Assembly: GCA_964512045.1 (NCBI GenBank) | Contig: CAZEJK010000049.1 | Span: 1-27,619 of the forward strand | Source: CAZEJK01 sp964512045 | GTDB taxonomy: Bacteria > Acidobacteriota > Thermoanaerobaculia > Thermoanaerobaculales > Sulfomarinibacteraceae | DNA length: 27,619 nucleotides | Direction: 5' to 3' | Shown: positions 1-7,454 of the stretch, in pieces | Layout: each line of letters opens with the position of its first letter | How positions within the stretch are numbered: the stretch's first letter is position 1 | Translations under genes and position numbers: made by a program | Notes under the pieces: model-generated | Database searches by the model: none | The model's input: only the letters and a program-made list of their open reading frames with translations | What the model was told of the DNA's origin: nothing

Positions 1-26
1 AGGTTGTTGCGAATGACGATATCTCG

Positions 27-67
27 CGCATCGAAGCATCACTTTGGTTGCGGCCCGCGGCCGCGTT
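27..67 (-). repeat. REP-like element, copy 1
   Basis: Read on the minus strand from 67. The first 26 nt are identical to copy 2 (1374-1399) and the similarity runs on to about 41 nt with two mismatches. It contains the stop codon of the ligase gene (39-41). The tail half seen in copies 2 and 4 is not recognisable. Together with copy 2 it forms a perfect 26-bp inverted repeat flanking the ligase gene. Confidence 0.85.
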
Positions 68-1337
68 GGTCGCCGACGTGATCAGGATGGTGCTCGACCG
101 CCGGCTGACGGAGCGTCCAGCCCCACCATGGGCTCAGATGCCCCGCGAGCACAACGCCGGTGACAAGCGAGAACAGGACCAGCGGTAGCTGCTTGTGGAA
201 GAACGGATCGCCGATGAAGCCGACCAGGAACACGCCCGACACGATCCACGCCACCCCGCGGAGCTCCCCGTCGCGGATAGGGGCTCGAACAAGCTGATAG
301 AAGATATTGAGAAAGAGTAACATCCCGACCAAACCCAGCTCTGTCAAGATCTGCAGGTACTGGTTGTGGAGATGCGGGAACCAGTACACAGGCTCCTTCA
401 GATACTGATACTGCGTGTCCAGCATCAGTCGGAATGTCTCCATCGTATCGCCCACTCCAGTGCCCAGCACGGGGTGGTTCAGGATGATCCGCGTGGCGAC
501 GATGATGGCCGCGATCCTCTTGCCCTGGTTCGTGTCGTAGTCCACGCCCCGGGCCGCCTGCCATACCTCCATCACCAGTGAGTCGACGCGCTCCTCGAAG
601 ATCGGGATACTCAGGTACGCCACGCCGACAACCGCGGCAACTACCGCTGCACACGCGACCGCTCGCCACAGAGACCGGACTCTGGAGTACACCAGCAGCA
701 TCACCAACAGCGTTGCGAAGAACGCGACCTGGCCACTGCGACCGATGTTGATGAACAACCCCACTGTCACCCATACGCCAAAGACGGCCCAGAGGAGGCG
801 ACCGCGAAACGACAGTCGATGTCGGACCACGATGTTCAAGACGAGCAAGGCCGCAAATGCCAGGAACATGCTGAAATCCAAGTGGAGCATCGTCGGCGAC
901 GCGTTCTCCGGATATCCCTGTCCGAAGTGGATCAGACCGAAGTAGATGCCGTACGACCAGATCAAGCTCACGCTCAGGCCGCCGAAGAACGCGAGGGCCA
1001 CCGGTACTACAAACCGCGCCCGCAGGCTGGTCGCAATCGCCGGAACCAGGAGCACGTACCGGTACTTGTCGATGTAGTCCAGGCCGGTCAGCACGTCGTG
1101 GGACCACGCCAACGAGGCGATGTTCAACAGTAGAAACGCTCCCAGCGCGATGAGCACACCGTCTTGCTGCATCCGCTTCCAGCGCTCGCTCCAACGCCAG
1201 TCGATCAGCCACAGCACGATCACCAGCGGGGCCATCACAGACACCCCCGCGCGAAACACCGGCAGCAACGCCGCAAGAAACACCACGGCGTAGTTCAGGT
1301 GCCGGTTTACGGCCTCTCGAATCCGTTCGTCGCGCAT
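39..1337 (-). CDS. O-antigen ligase/polymerase family membrane protein (WaaL/Wzy_C-like)
   Basis: 432 residues, mostly hydrophobic, with about ten or more predicted membrane segments and a larger non-membrane loop near residues 255-330. That loop holds the ligase-family motif HLHNQYLQ (about residue 322) followed by ELG-G, and an upstream GRSGQ (about residue 200), as in Wzy_C/WaaL proteins. These join O-antigen or similar glycans to lipid A-core, or polymerise them, at the periplasmic face of the inner membrane. It lies 364 bp downstream of lptFG on the same strand, which fits a role in LPS assembly. The last nine codons and the region of the stop codon come from a dispersed repeat (27-67), so the C-terminus has probably been rewritten by repeat insertion. 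Ligase versus polymerase cannot be decided from sequence. The start is the ATG at 1337; no clear Shine-Dalgarno sequence precedes it. Confidence 0.85.
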   Translation of the reverse strand: MRDERIREAVNRHLNYAVVFLAALLPVFRAGVSVMAPLVIVLWLIDWRWSERWKRMQQDGVLIALGAFLLLNIASLAWSHDVLTGLDYIDKYRYVLLVPAIATSLRARFVVPVALAFFGGLSVSLIWSYGIYFGLIHFGQGYPENASPTMLHLDFSMFLAFAALLVLNIVVRHRLSFRGRLLWAVFGVWVTVGLFINIGRSGQVAFFATLLVMLLVYSRVRSLWRAVACAAVVAAVVGVAYLSIPIFEERVDSLVMEVWQAARGVDYDTNQGKRIAAIIVATRIILNHPVLGTGVGDTMETFRLMLDTQYQYLKEPVYWFPHLHNQYLQILTELGLVGMLLFLNIFYQLVRAPIRDGELRGVAWIVSGVFLVGFIGDPFFHKQLPLVLFSLVTGVVLAGHLSPWWGWTLRQPAVEHHPDHVGDQRGRGPQPK

Positions 1338-1346
1338 GCGTTACCG

Positions 1347-1361
1347 GCCCGGTGACCGGGC
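1347..1361. promoter_or_regulatory. 15-nt perfect palindrome in front of the ligase gene
   Basis: GCCCGGT-G-ACCGGGC: 7-bp arms around one base, 10 nt upstream of the ligase start codon. It lies downstream of a possible -10 box, so it could be an operator or a small 5'UTR hairpin. Function is inferred only. Confidence 0.4.
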
Positions 1362-1368
1362 GTGGGTC

Positions 1369-1397
1369 ATACTAACGCGGCCGCGGGCCGCAACCAA
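1369..1397 (-). promoter_or_regulatory. Possible promoter of the ligase gene
   Basis: On the minus strand TAGTAT (1374-1369) resembles a -10 box. TTGGTT (1397-1392) lies 17 nt upstream as a weak -35. The -35-like hexamer and the spacer lie inside REP-like copy 2, so that repeat may supply part of the promoter. The -35 match is only three of six. Confidence 0.35.
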
Positions 1398-1433
1398 AGG
1401 GATGCTCCGATGGTGCCGGTCTCGCGACCGCGT
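1374..1433 (+). repeat. REP-like element, copy 2 (full length)
   Basis: About 59 nt, beginning ACGCGGCCGC and ending GCGACCGCGT, so its ends are imperfectly complementary and the unit can fold back on itself. It aligns along its full length with copy 4 (5168-5225), and its head matches copy 1 and copy 3. It runs directly into the heptamer array that starts at 1432. Confidence 0.85.
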
Positions 1434-1614
1434 AGCTGTAAGGTATTAGGTTTTAGCATTTAGCTCCCCCGCCCACCCATTGGCCCGTGCTGCGAGCGCT
1501 CCACGCACCCTTCGGCACCTGAAGCTCGAAGAGCATGCATTGGGGCGGGCGGGTGGCATTCTCAACGCTGAACGCTGAACTCTGAACTCTCTGAGCTCTC
1601 TGAGCTCTCAACTC
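1432..1614. repeat. Composite block: two heptamer arrays with inverted C/G-rich borders
   Basis: Left array (1432-1466): five 7-nt units, the last three sharing TTAG at 1446, 1453 and 1460, followed at once by TCCCCCGCCC (1465-1474). Right array (1564 to about 1609): AACGCTG twice, then AACTCTG and AACTCTC, then a 9-nt unit TGAGCTCTC twice. It is preceded by the G-rich border GGGGCGGGCGGGTGGC (1542-1557). Read inwards, both sides have the order heptamers then C-rich border, with a 60-70 nt unique centre. This fills most of the 364-bp gap between the ligase gene and lptFG. No ORF or tRNA is seen there. Confidence 0.7.
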
Positions 1615-1701
1615 ACCACTTCACTTCGAAAGCTCGAGGCATCCGCCGGGGACCGGATGGCCGGGATCCGGCTGTCGGGGCCGGACGACGGTGCCGCAGC
1701 C

Positions 1702-4101
1702 TCACGTCTTCAGCAAGGTCAACCGGTTGATGGCAAAGAGCGTCGTCATCACCAGCGGGGCCCAGGCCGCCGCCAACGGAGGCAAAGTCCCACGATCCCC
1801 CAACGTGCCACATACGATCACCAGCAGCATGTACCCGATCCCGAGGAAGATCGCAGTCGCCACACCTTGCGTCGTGGTCCGCCGTCCGCTCTGGGAGAGT
1901 GCGTACGGCAGCGCCAGCAGAACCAGGACGGCGGCGGCCAGGGGGGAGGTCAACTTCTGATGCCAGCGCACGATCATCCGCGTGGGACGGTACCCCGAGC
2001 TCACCATCTCCTCGATGTGCCGGCCCAGCTCGACGAACCCGAGCTCCTCCGGTAACCGCACCTCCTGACCGAAGTAGTCGGGGCCCTCTCGCACAGGGAG
2101 GGTCATCTCTCGACTCGCCTCGAGAAAATCATCACTTCCGTCCAGGTTGATCCGCCGAATCCAGCCGTCGGCCATGACCCACTCGCCATCGCGCCAGAAC
2201 GCTTCCTCCGCGAACAGGTGCAGCCGAAGATCCCGATTTGCATCAAACCGGAAGACGCTCAAACGGATCAGACGTTGCTTCTCCCGATCCGATCCGAGGA
2301 AGTTGTAGAGCATCGCGCCGTCGCGAGAGAATAGCCACTGCCGGTCGTTGGCCATCGACGACCGCGTCGTGGACCGACCACGGATCCGGTCCTTCCAGGC
2401 GAGCGCCCGACGGTTGGCGCCGGGGAGCACCTCCTCCTGAAACCACCCGAGACCAGCACTGCACGCGGCTGCCACCAGGAGGACCGGCACCATCACTCGG
2501 TACATGGAGATGCCACATGCCTTCAGCGCCGTGAGCTCCCGGCGCCGCTCCAACAGTGTCAGCGTGACCAGAACCGAGATCATCAGCGCCATCGGCGTCA
2601 CATCCGCCACGACCTGCGGCAGCAAGTTCTTGTAGTACACCACGAACATACCGACGCTCACGGACTCGCTCGCCAGCCGGTCGAGCTTGTCCGCCACATC
2701 CACCGCCACATAGAGGATCACGGTCGTGACCACCATGCCAATGAACGGCGCCACCAGGCCCCGGACCAGGTACCGGTCCAGCTGCACCGGGAACCGCGGG
2801 ACGAACGATCGGCGCTGTAGCACCACAGGTATGGAGCCGGTGATCGGCTGTGGCATCCCGGTGCCGCGGCTCCGGTCGAGCTGGCGCCGTCGCCGCCAGC
2901 TCTGGTACCACTGCAGCAGAGCCATTGCACGGGTCCGACCGCGCTTCTCGCCCAGCCACCGTCCCATGCGCGGGATCAACGCCAACCCAACGACAAGCAG
3001 CACGGCATTGGGCATCCAGGCGCCAACCCAGACCGGGACCCGCCCCACCAAAGCGAGCACCTCGCCCTGGTTGTAGAGCACGTAGTACACCAAAACAGCG
3101 AAGATACTGAGCACGAAACCGTGACCACGTCCGCCAGAGCGCGAACCGACACCCAGCGGGACTCCCAAAAGCCCGAACGTCAGACACGCCACCGGGATCG
3201 CCAGTCGTTGATGGAGCTCGAACAGGGCGTAGCGGTGGTCCTCGACCGACTCGGGGTCCTCGAGATCTGTCCCGGCCGCGGCCCTCTCGACGAGCTCTCC
3301 GGTGGTCAGCTCGTGCCGGCTGAAGTTGACGGCGATCGACTCCGTTACTGGGATCGGAAGCCTCAGCAGCTGGGCCTGGTTGGTGTTCAGCCTGTACGTC
3401 TCCGGACGCTGTGGATCGAACCGGTGGGTCACCACCCTCTCCAGGGCAAGCCACGGTGCCTCGCCCGCATTCGCCGAACCACCTCGGGTCGCGAGATGGC
3501 CGCGATCCGCGACCATCAGAAGCTCCGTCTCCTCATCCGACCGGTCGTACACAACCACATCTCGCCACTGACCGGTCGACTCATCCATGTTGTGGACGTA
3601 CAGCAGCATCCCCGGAATCTCGTCGTAGATGACCCTCGGAGTAATCTTGCCGAGCACGTTCGACGACGCGAGCAGCTCGGCCTTGCGCTCCTCCAGATCA
3701 CGGTTCGCCGCCGGCAGCACGAACAGCGTCAGGATCAGGTTGAGCGCGCCCAGAAGCATGGCGATGCGCAGCACCGGGCGGAACAACCGACCCGCGGGAA
3801 GGCCGGCTGCCTGCAACGCTGTAATCTCCAGATCGCCGTTGAGACGTCCCATGGCGATGATGACCCCGAACAGGAAGCTCATCGGAATCGTCAGAACCAC
3901 AGCATGGGGTATGGCATCTACGATCAACCGGAGAGCAGCACCCATCGAGGTGCCGCCGACGAACACCTCTTCGGCGAGTGAGAACACGACTTGCAGCATG
4001 AGCAGGAATGTGTACACCGTGAAGCCCAGTGCCGCCGGCGCGACGATCTCGCGCTGGACATACCGCTCGAGGGTTCCACGATGCAAACGCCGCCCCGCCA
4101 T
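1702..4101 (-). CDS. lptFG: Fused LptF-LptG lipopolysaccharide export permease
   Basis: 799 residues, about twice the length of a normal LptF or LptG (roughly 360-400). Residues about 10-385 form one complete permease unit with four probable membrane helices, a periplasmic beta-rich domain and the coupling segment GDLEITALQAAGLP. Residues about 440-799 form a second one (start LDRYLVRGL, coupling segment RRRELTALKACGIS). The order suggests LptF followed by LptG. A basic, probably cytoplasmic linker (about 390-440) joins them. In the Lpt system these two subunits pair with the LptB ATPase to lift LPS from the inner membrane to the LptC/A/D bridge; no lptB is in the window. Start at the ATG at 4101, with TACACT 8 nt upstream and no Shine-Dalgarno sequence. 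Confidence 0.93.
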   Translation of the reverse strand: MAGRRLHRGTLERYVQREIVAPAALGFTVYTFLLMLQVVFSLAEEVFVGGTSMGAALRLIVDAIPHAVVLTIPMSFLFGVIIAMGRLNGDLEITALQAAGLPAGRLFRPVLRIAMLLGALNLILTLFVLPAANRDLEERKAELLASSNVLGKITPRVIYDEIPGMLLYVHNMDESTGQWRDVVVYDRSDEETELLMVADRGHLATRGGSANAGEAPWLALERVVTHRFDPQRPETYRLNTNQAQLLRLPIPVTESIAVNFSRHELTTGELVERAAAGTDLEDPESVEDHRYALFELHQRLAIPVACLTFGLLGVPLGVGSRSGGRGHGFVLSIFAVLVYYVLYNQGEVLALVGRVPVWVGAWMPNAVLLVVGLALIPRMGRWLGEKRGRTRAMALLQWYQSWRRRRQLDRSRGTGMPQPITGSIPVVLQRRSFVPRFPVQLDRYLVRGLVAPFIGMVVTTVILYVAVDVADKLDRLASESVSVGMFVVYYKNLLPQVVADVTPMALMISVLVTLTLLERRRELTALKACGISMYRVMVPVLLVAAACSAGLGWFQEEVLPGANRRALAWKDRIRGRSTTRSSMANDRQWLFSRDGAMLYNFLGSDREKQRLIRLSVFRFDANRDLRLHLFAEEAFWRDGEWVMADGWIRRINLDGSDDFLEASREMTLPVREGPDYFGQEVRLPEELGFVELGRHIEEMVSSGYRPTRMIVRWHQKLTSPLAAAVLVLLALPYALSQSGRRTTTQGVATAIFLGIGYMLLVIVCGTLGDRGTLPPLAAAWAPLVMTTLFAINRLTLLKT

Positions 4102-4109
4102 GACCGGGC

Positions 4110-4115
4110 AGTGTA
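4110..4115 (-). promoter_or_regulatory. -10-like box directly before lptFG
   Basis: TACACT on the minus strand, 8 nt before the ATG at 4101, which would give a leaderless or nearly leaderless mRNA. No convincing -35 is visible. Confidence 0.35.
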
Positions 4116-4231
4116 CCGCACCGTCCTGAGCTTCCCAGAGCAGATCTCGAGCCGCAGAGTCGAGACGGCGACTTGTCTCGGAATTTCTCCTGTATCCACG
4201 CGTATCGTCGCGTCAGCGAACCCCAACGCGG

Positions 4232-4237
4232 TACAAT
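4232..4237 (+). promoter_or_regulatory. -10 box for the CDF gene, leaderless geometry
   Basis: TACAAT with exactly 7 nt to the ATG at 4245, so transcription would begin at or next to the start codon. No clear -35 is seen. It decides for the 4245 start over an upstream in-frame ATG at 4173, which would lie ahead of this promoter. Confidence 0.45.
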
Positions 4238-4244
4238 CGAGGCG

Positions 4245-5168
4245 ATGGATCGCGTTGCCGGCATGAGTCGACTGCTCACCAGACGGGAGGTCGAACGTGT
4301 CACCTGGGTCGGGGTGGTGGCCAACCTGGCGATCGCCACCGTCAAGATCACGTTGGGGCTCGTTGGCAGGAGCTGGGCCGTGGTCGCCGACGGGATCCAC
4401 TCCCTCACCGACCTGGTCACCGATGCCGTCGTCCTCGTGGGGGTGCGGTACTGGTCGGCTCCGGCCGATGCCGAGCACCCCCACGGGCATGCGCGATTCG
4501 AGACCCTGGTGACCATTCTGATCGGCTGTGCCCTCGCCGGTGTGGGCTTCGGCCTCGGATGGCAGGCGATCGAGAAGATCAGAGCGGGTCCAGGCCTGCG
4601 ACCCACCTGGGTGGCCCTCGCTGCCGCCGCCCTGTCATGCATCGTCAAGGAGGTCCTCTACAGGTGGACGCTTAGCGTCGGCCGACGGATCAACTCGCCC
4701 GCCGTGATCGCCAACGCGGTACACCATCGCTCCGACGCACTCAGCTCGATTCCCGCCGTGTTTGCAGTTGCAGCCACGCTCGTCCTCGGCGCTGAGTGGT
4801 GGTGGATCGATCCCGCCGGCGCCGTGGCCGTCTCCGGCTTCATCCTGTACGCGGCCTGGACCGTGATTCGACCGGCACTGGACCAGCTCGTGGACCGGGC
4901 GGCACCACGCGACGAGGTCGAACGGCTGAGCGCTGTCGTGAGCGAGACCCCCGGCGTCGAGGGCGTCCACGATCTGCGCACGCGCTACGTCGGCAACGAG
5001 CTCGCCATGGACGTGCACATCGAGGTCCACCCAGAGCTCACGGTCCGACGTGGTCACGAGATCGCAGACGCAGCCCGCGACCGCCTGTACGCCGCATCAG
5101 ATCATCTGTGCGATGTTGTGATCCACGTCGATCCCGCCGGCGAGACCGAGATCGACTCAGATCACTGA
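4245..5168 (+). CDS. Cation diffusion facilitator (CDF) metal exporter
   Basis: 307 residues with six probable membrane helices and a C-terminal cytoplasmic domain, the normal CDF layout. The metal site is visible: H52-x3-D56 in helix 2 (within DGIHSLTD) and H160-x3-D164 in helix 5 (HHRSD). A two-His/two-Asp site is typical of zinc-preferring CDF proteins, so a Zn(II)/H+ antiporter is the best guess; other divalent metals are possible. The HPHGHARFE loop after helix 3 is also a family hallmark. The start was chosen from the TACAAT box and family length. A further ATG lies at 4263. The gene converges on the beta-lactamase-family gene, with a REP-like element between them that begins at this gene's stop codon. 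Confidence 0.92.
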   Translation: MDRVAGMSRLLTRREVERVTWVGVVANLAIATVKITLGLVGRSWAVVADGIHSLTDLVTDAVVLVGVRYWSAPADAEHPHGHARFETLVTILIGCALAGVGFGLGWQAIEKIRAGPGLRPTWVALAAAALSCIVKEVLYRWTLSVGRRINSPAVIANAVHHRSDALSSIPAVFAVAATLVLGAEWWWIDPAGAVAVSGFILYAAWTVIRPALDQLVDRAAPRDEVERLSAVVSETPGVEGVHDLRTRYVGNELAMDVHIEVHPELTVRRGHEIADAARDRLYAASDHLCDVVIHVDPAGETEIDSDH

Positions 5169-5225
5169 CGCGGCCGCTGGCCGCAGCCAGACGGGTTCCC
5201 CATGACGCCGGTCCAACGGCCGCGT
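5168..5225 (+). repeat. REP-like element, copy 4 (full length)
   Basis: 58 nt starting at the final base of the CDF stop codon. The head ACGCGGCCGC and tail ACGGCCGCGT are near-complementary, so it can form a GC-rich stem. It aligns with copy 2 over its whole length with scattered changes and small gaps. It fills most of the 71-bp gap between two convergent genes, where it could act as a two-way terminator or mRNA-stabilising hairpin (inference). Confidence 0.85.
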
Positions 5226-5239
5226 CACAGAAACCGACG

Positions 5240-7363
5240 CTACTCCTCGGAGCCGTCCAACCGCTCGGCAACGAAGACCCCGTTCGGCTGGTGCGACTCC
5301 AAAGCGGTGACGCTGCCATCATCCTGCATGACGAACCGAACCCAGAACCCGTGCAGCCCTTCGAGATCGAACGAGGTTTCGCGGCGTGGCACGAGATCGT
5401 ACGCGGGCTGTTGCGGAACGACCATGACGAGCTGATCCCCACGCAGCTCCACGGTGATCGGTTGCCCCTGCAGGGTGAACCGACCCACGAACCGCTGCAA
5501 GAACTCGGGGTCGTACAACCGAGCGCCCGGCTGTCGGACCATCTCGATTGGCTCCACTTCGGGCTCGAGCGCCGCCACCAACCGTTCGATCTGACCTTCC
5601 AGGTTCATCTCAAAACGAAAACGGAAGCCCTCGAACGTCGGGTCCTCCGCTCCTTCAGCCCCCACGAACACGTCGTAGTGCCAGTGCTCCAGCGGGATCG
5701 TGATCCGGTTGTAGGTGATGCTGAGCTGCGTATCCGCCAGTCGGACCTCCGCCACGCCGTAGCCGGGCGCCCGGTACGTACCCACGTACGCCTCCAGTGG
5801 GTGGGACGGCTCGGTACCCTGAATCTGCTCGCCACGCTGTCGTTCCTCCGCCGCGCTGGCGGCCTCGCGCGCCGAGTCGAGACGCTGCTTCGCCTCGCCC
5901 AGCCAATCGACCGGCTCCAGGGACAGCACGCGGTCGAACAGGTGCCGCGTCAACAACGTGGGCAGCGGCGAGCCGTTGGCGTTGGTCAGGACCACGACAC
6001 CCACACCATCGAACGGCAGGAATGCGACGAGCGCGGAGAACCCGTCGATGTTGCCGCCGTGATGGACCATGTAATGCCCGCGGTACGCCTCGAGAAACCA
6101 ACCGAGACCGTACGACATCAGTAGCCGCTCCTGCCGATCCGGATACATACCCAGGGTCATCTGTGGCGTGTGCATCTCCTTGAGAGTCGCTGCGCTGAGC
6201 AACCGCTCCCCATCCACCTCGCCATCGGAGAGCTGGAGCCGCAGCCAGCGGGTCATATCGTTCAACGACGCGTTGATCGAGCCCGCCGGACCGATGGTCG
6301 TGATGTCGCGAAACGGGATCTGCTCCAGCTCGCCGTCCGCGTACCGGTACGCCAGGGCGTGATTGTCACTTGCCGCCATGGAGACCACCGAGAAGTTGGC
6401 GGAACGCATGCCGAGGGGCTCGAGCAGCCGACGACGCACCGCCACCTCCCACGAGCTCTCACTCAGCTGCTCCACAAGGACGCCCGCCGTCAGGTACATC
6501 AGGTTCTGGTAGTGGAACCGCTGGCGAAGGTCGGCGAACGGCTCGAGGAACTCGAGACGCTCCACCAGCTCCGCGCGGCTCGCGGGCGAGTTGTACCATG
6601 CGAGATCGTGTCGGGGCAGACCGGAGCGATGGGTCACGAGGTCGCGAACGGTCAGCTCGTGGGTTGCGTGCCGATCGACCAGGCGGAAGTCCGGCATGTG
6701 CTGGATCACCGGATCATCCCAGGCCACCAGTCCCTCGTCCACCAGCGTTCCGAGCACCGCAGTCGTAAACGCCTTGGTCGAGGACCCGATCGCGAACAGC
6801 GTGTTCGGGGTCACAGGCGACTCCTCCGCCACGCTGCGATGCCCAAAGCCGCGCGCAACGACCACCTCGGAGTCGACCACCACCGCAACCGCAGCCCCAG
6901 GAACATCGAAGTCCGTCAAGGCCTTCTCGACGAGGTCGTCGAGCCCTTCCAACGCTGCCCGGGCGAGCGCCACAGGTGACGTCGCCCGGCGCAGCTCGAA
7001 CGGCATCTCGGCTCCTCCCTGTGTGAACGTCCCCACCAGCGCTATGCCATCTTCACGCACCTCACCGACGAACTTTGGGTTGCCGGGCACGCTTTCGATC
7101 GCAAACTCGGCCGTCGCGCCATCGACCCGGATCCCGGTAAGTGGTAGGTCGCGTGCGCCCTGCGCCGGAATCGAGACATCGCCGCTCCAACCCTCCGGTG
7201 AGCTGCGAAGATCCACGTTGATCGCGAGCCGGGCGGCCGGAGTCTCGATCTCCCCTTCCCAGTGTCCCGCCAACGAGCTCGGCACCTCCGCCTTCGCACC
7301 TGGGGTAACTGCCACAATCATCGCCACCACGCCCACAACAGCTGCCACCTTGATGTGTCGCAC
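5240..7363 (-). CDS. Secreted serine hydrolase, beta-lactamase (PF00144-type) family, three-part
   Basis: 707 residues from the GTG at 7363. That start is chosen because GGGAGG sits 5 nt upstream and a signal peptide follows directly (about residues 1-23, ending AKA). Residues about 25-155 form a beta-rich domain of unknown function. Residues about 160-520 are the serine beta-lactamase/penicillin-binding fold: SSTK nucleophile motif (about 192), YQN (about 285) and HGG (about 434). The C-terminal 150 or so residues resemble the lipocalin-like domain often found after this family. Such enzymes are usually peptidases or esterases of the D-aminopeptidase/class C type rather than true antibiotic-resistance enzymes; the substrate is unknown. 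Divergent from miaA with overlapping promoters. Confidence 0.88.
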   Translation of the reverse strand: MRHIKVAAVVGVVAMIVAVTPGAKAEVPSSLAGHWEGEIETPAARLAINVDLRSSPEGWSGDVSIPAQGARDLPLTGIRVDGATAEFAIESVPGNPKFVGEVREDGIALVGTFTQGGAEMPFELRRATSPVALARAALEGLDDLVEKALTDFDVPGAAVAVVVDSEVVVARGFGHRSVAEESPVTPNTLFAIGSSTKAFTTAVLGTLVDEGLVAWDDPVIQHMPDFRLVDRHATHELTVRDLVTHRSGLPRHDLAWYNSPASRAELVERLEFLEPFADLRQRFHYQNLMYLTAGVLVEQLSESSWEVAVRRRLLEPLGMRSANFSVVSMAASDNHALAYRYADGELEQIPFRDITTIGPAGSINASLNDMTRWLRLQLSDGEVDGERLLSAATLKEMHTPQMTLGMYPDRQERLLMSYGLGWFLEAYRGHYMVHHGGNIDGFSALVAFLPFDGVGVVVLTNANGSPLPTLLTRHLFDRVLSLEPVDWLGEAKQRLDSAREAASAAEERQRGEQIQGTEPSHPLEAYVGTYRAPGYGVAEVRLADTQLSITYNRITIPLEHWHYDVFVGAEGAEDPTFEGFRFRFEMNLEGQIERLVAALEPEVEPIEMVRQPGARLYDPEFLQRFVGRFTLQGQPITVELRGDQLVMVVPQQPAYDLVPRRETSFDLEGLHGFWVRFVMQDDGSVTALESHQPNGVFVAERLDGSEE

Positions 7364-7394
7364 GATGTCCTCCCTACTGCACTCGACTTTCGAC

Positions 7395-7422
7395 ATGGTA
7401 CCGCGTCCACGGACCGGGTCGA
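7395..7422 (-). promoter_or_regulatory. Putative promoter of the beta-lactamase-family gene
   Basis: On the minus strand: TCGACC (7422-7417), a 16-nt spacer, TACCAT (7400-7395). This would give a leader of about 25 nt containing the GGGAGG ribosome site. The -35 overlaps the -35 of the divergent miaA promoter. Confidence 0.45.
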
Positions 7423-7447
7423 CGGCCTCCACGCAGAGCAGTAGGAT
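7419..7447 (+). promoter_or_regulatory. Putative miaA promoter, leaderless geometry
   Basis: TCGACG (7419-7424), a 17-nt spacer, TAGGAT (7442-7447), then exactly 7 nt to the ATG at 7455. It shares the GTCGAC core at 7418-7423 with the divergent promoter. Confidence 0.5.
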
Positions 7448-7454
7448 GCTTCCC

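Noticed and set aside
42..67. GCGGCCGC (NotI site) in the repeats as a cloning or linker artefact
   Set aside because: The similarity extends 40-59 nt beyond the site with natural divergence between copies, and copies sit at biological gene borders.
1432..1614. Heptamer arrays considered as a CRISPR array
   Set aside because: Units are 7 nt without spacers, and no cas gene is present.
5240..7363. Antibiotic-resistance beta-lactamase
   Set aside because: The three active-site motifs match the broad PF00144 family, but the extra N- and C-terminal domains are typical of peptidase/esterase-type members. Resistance cannot be claimed.
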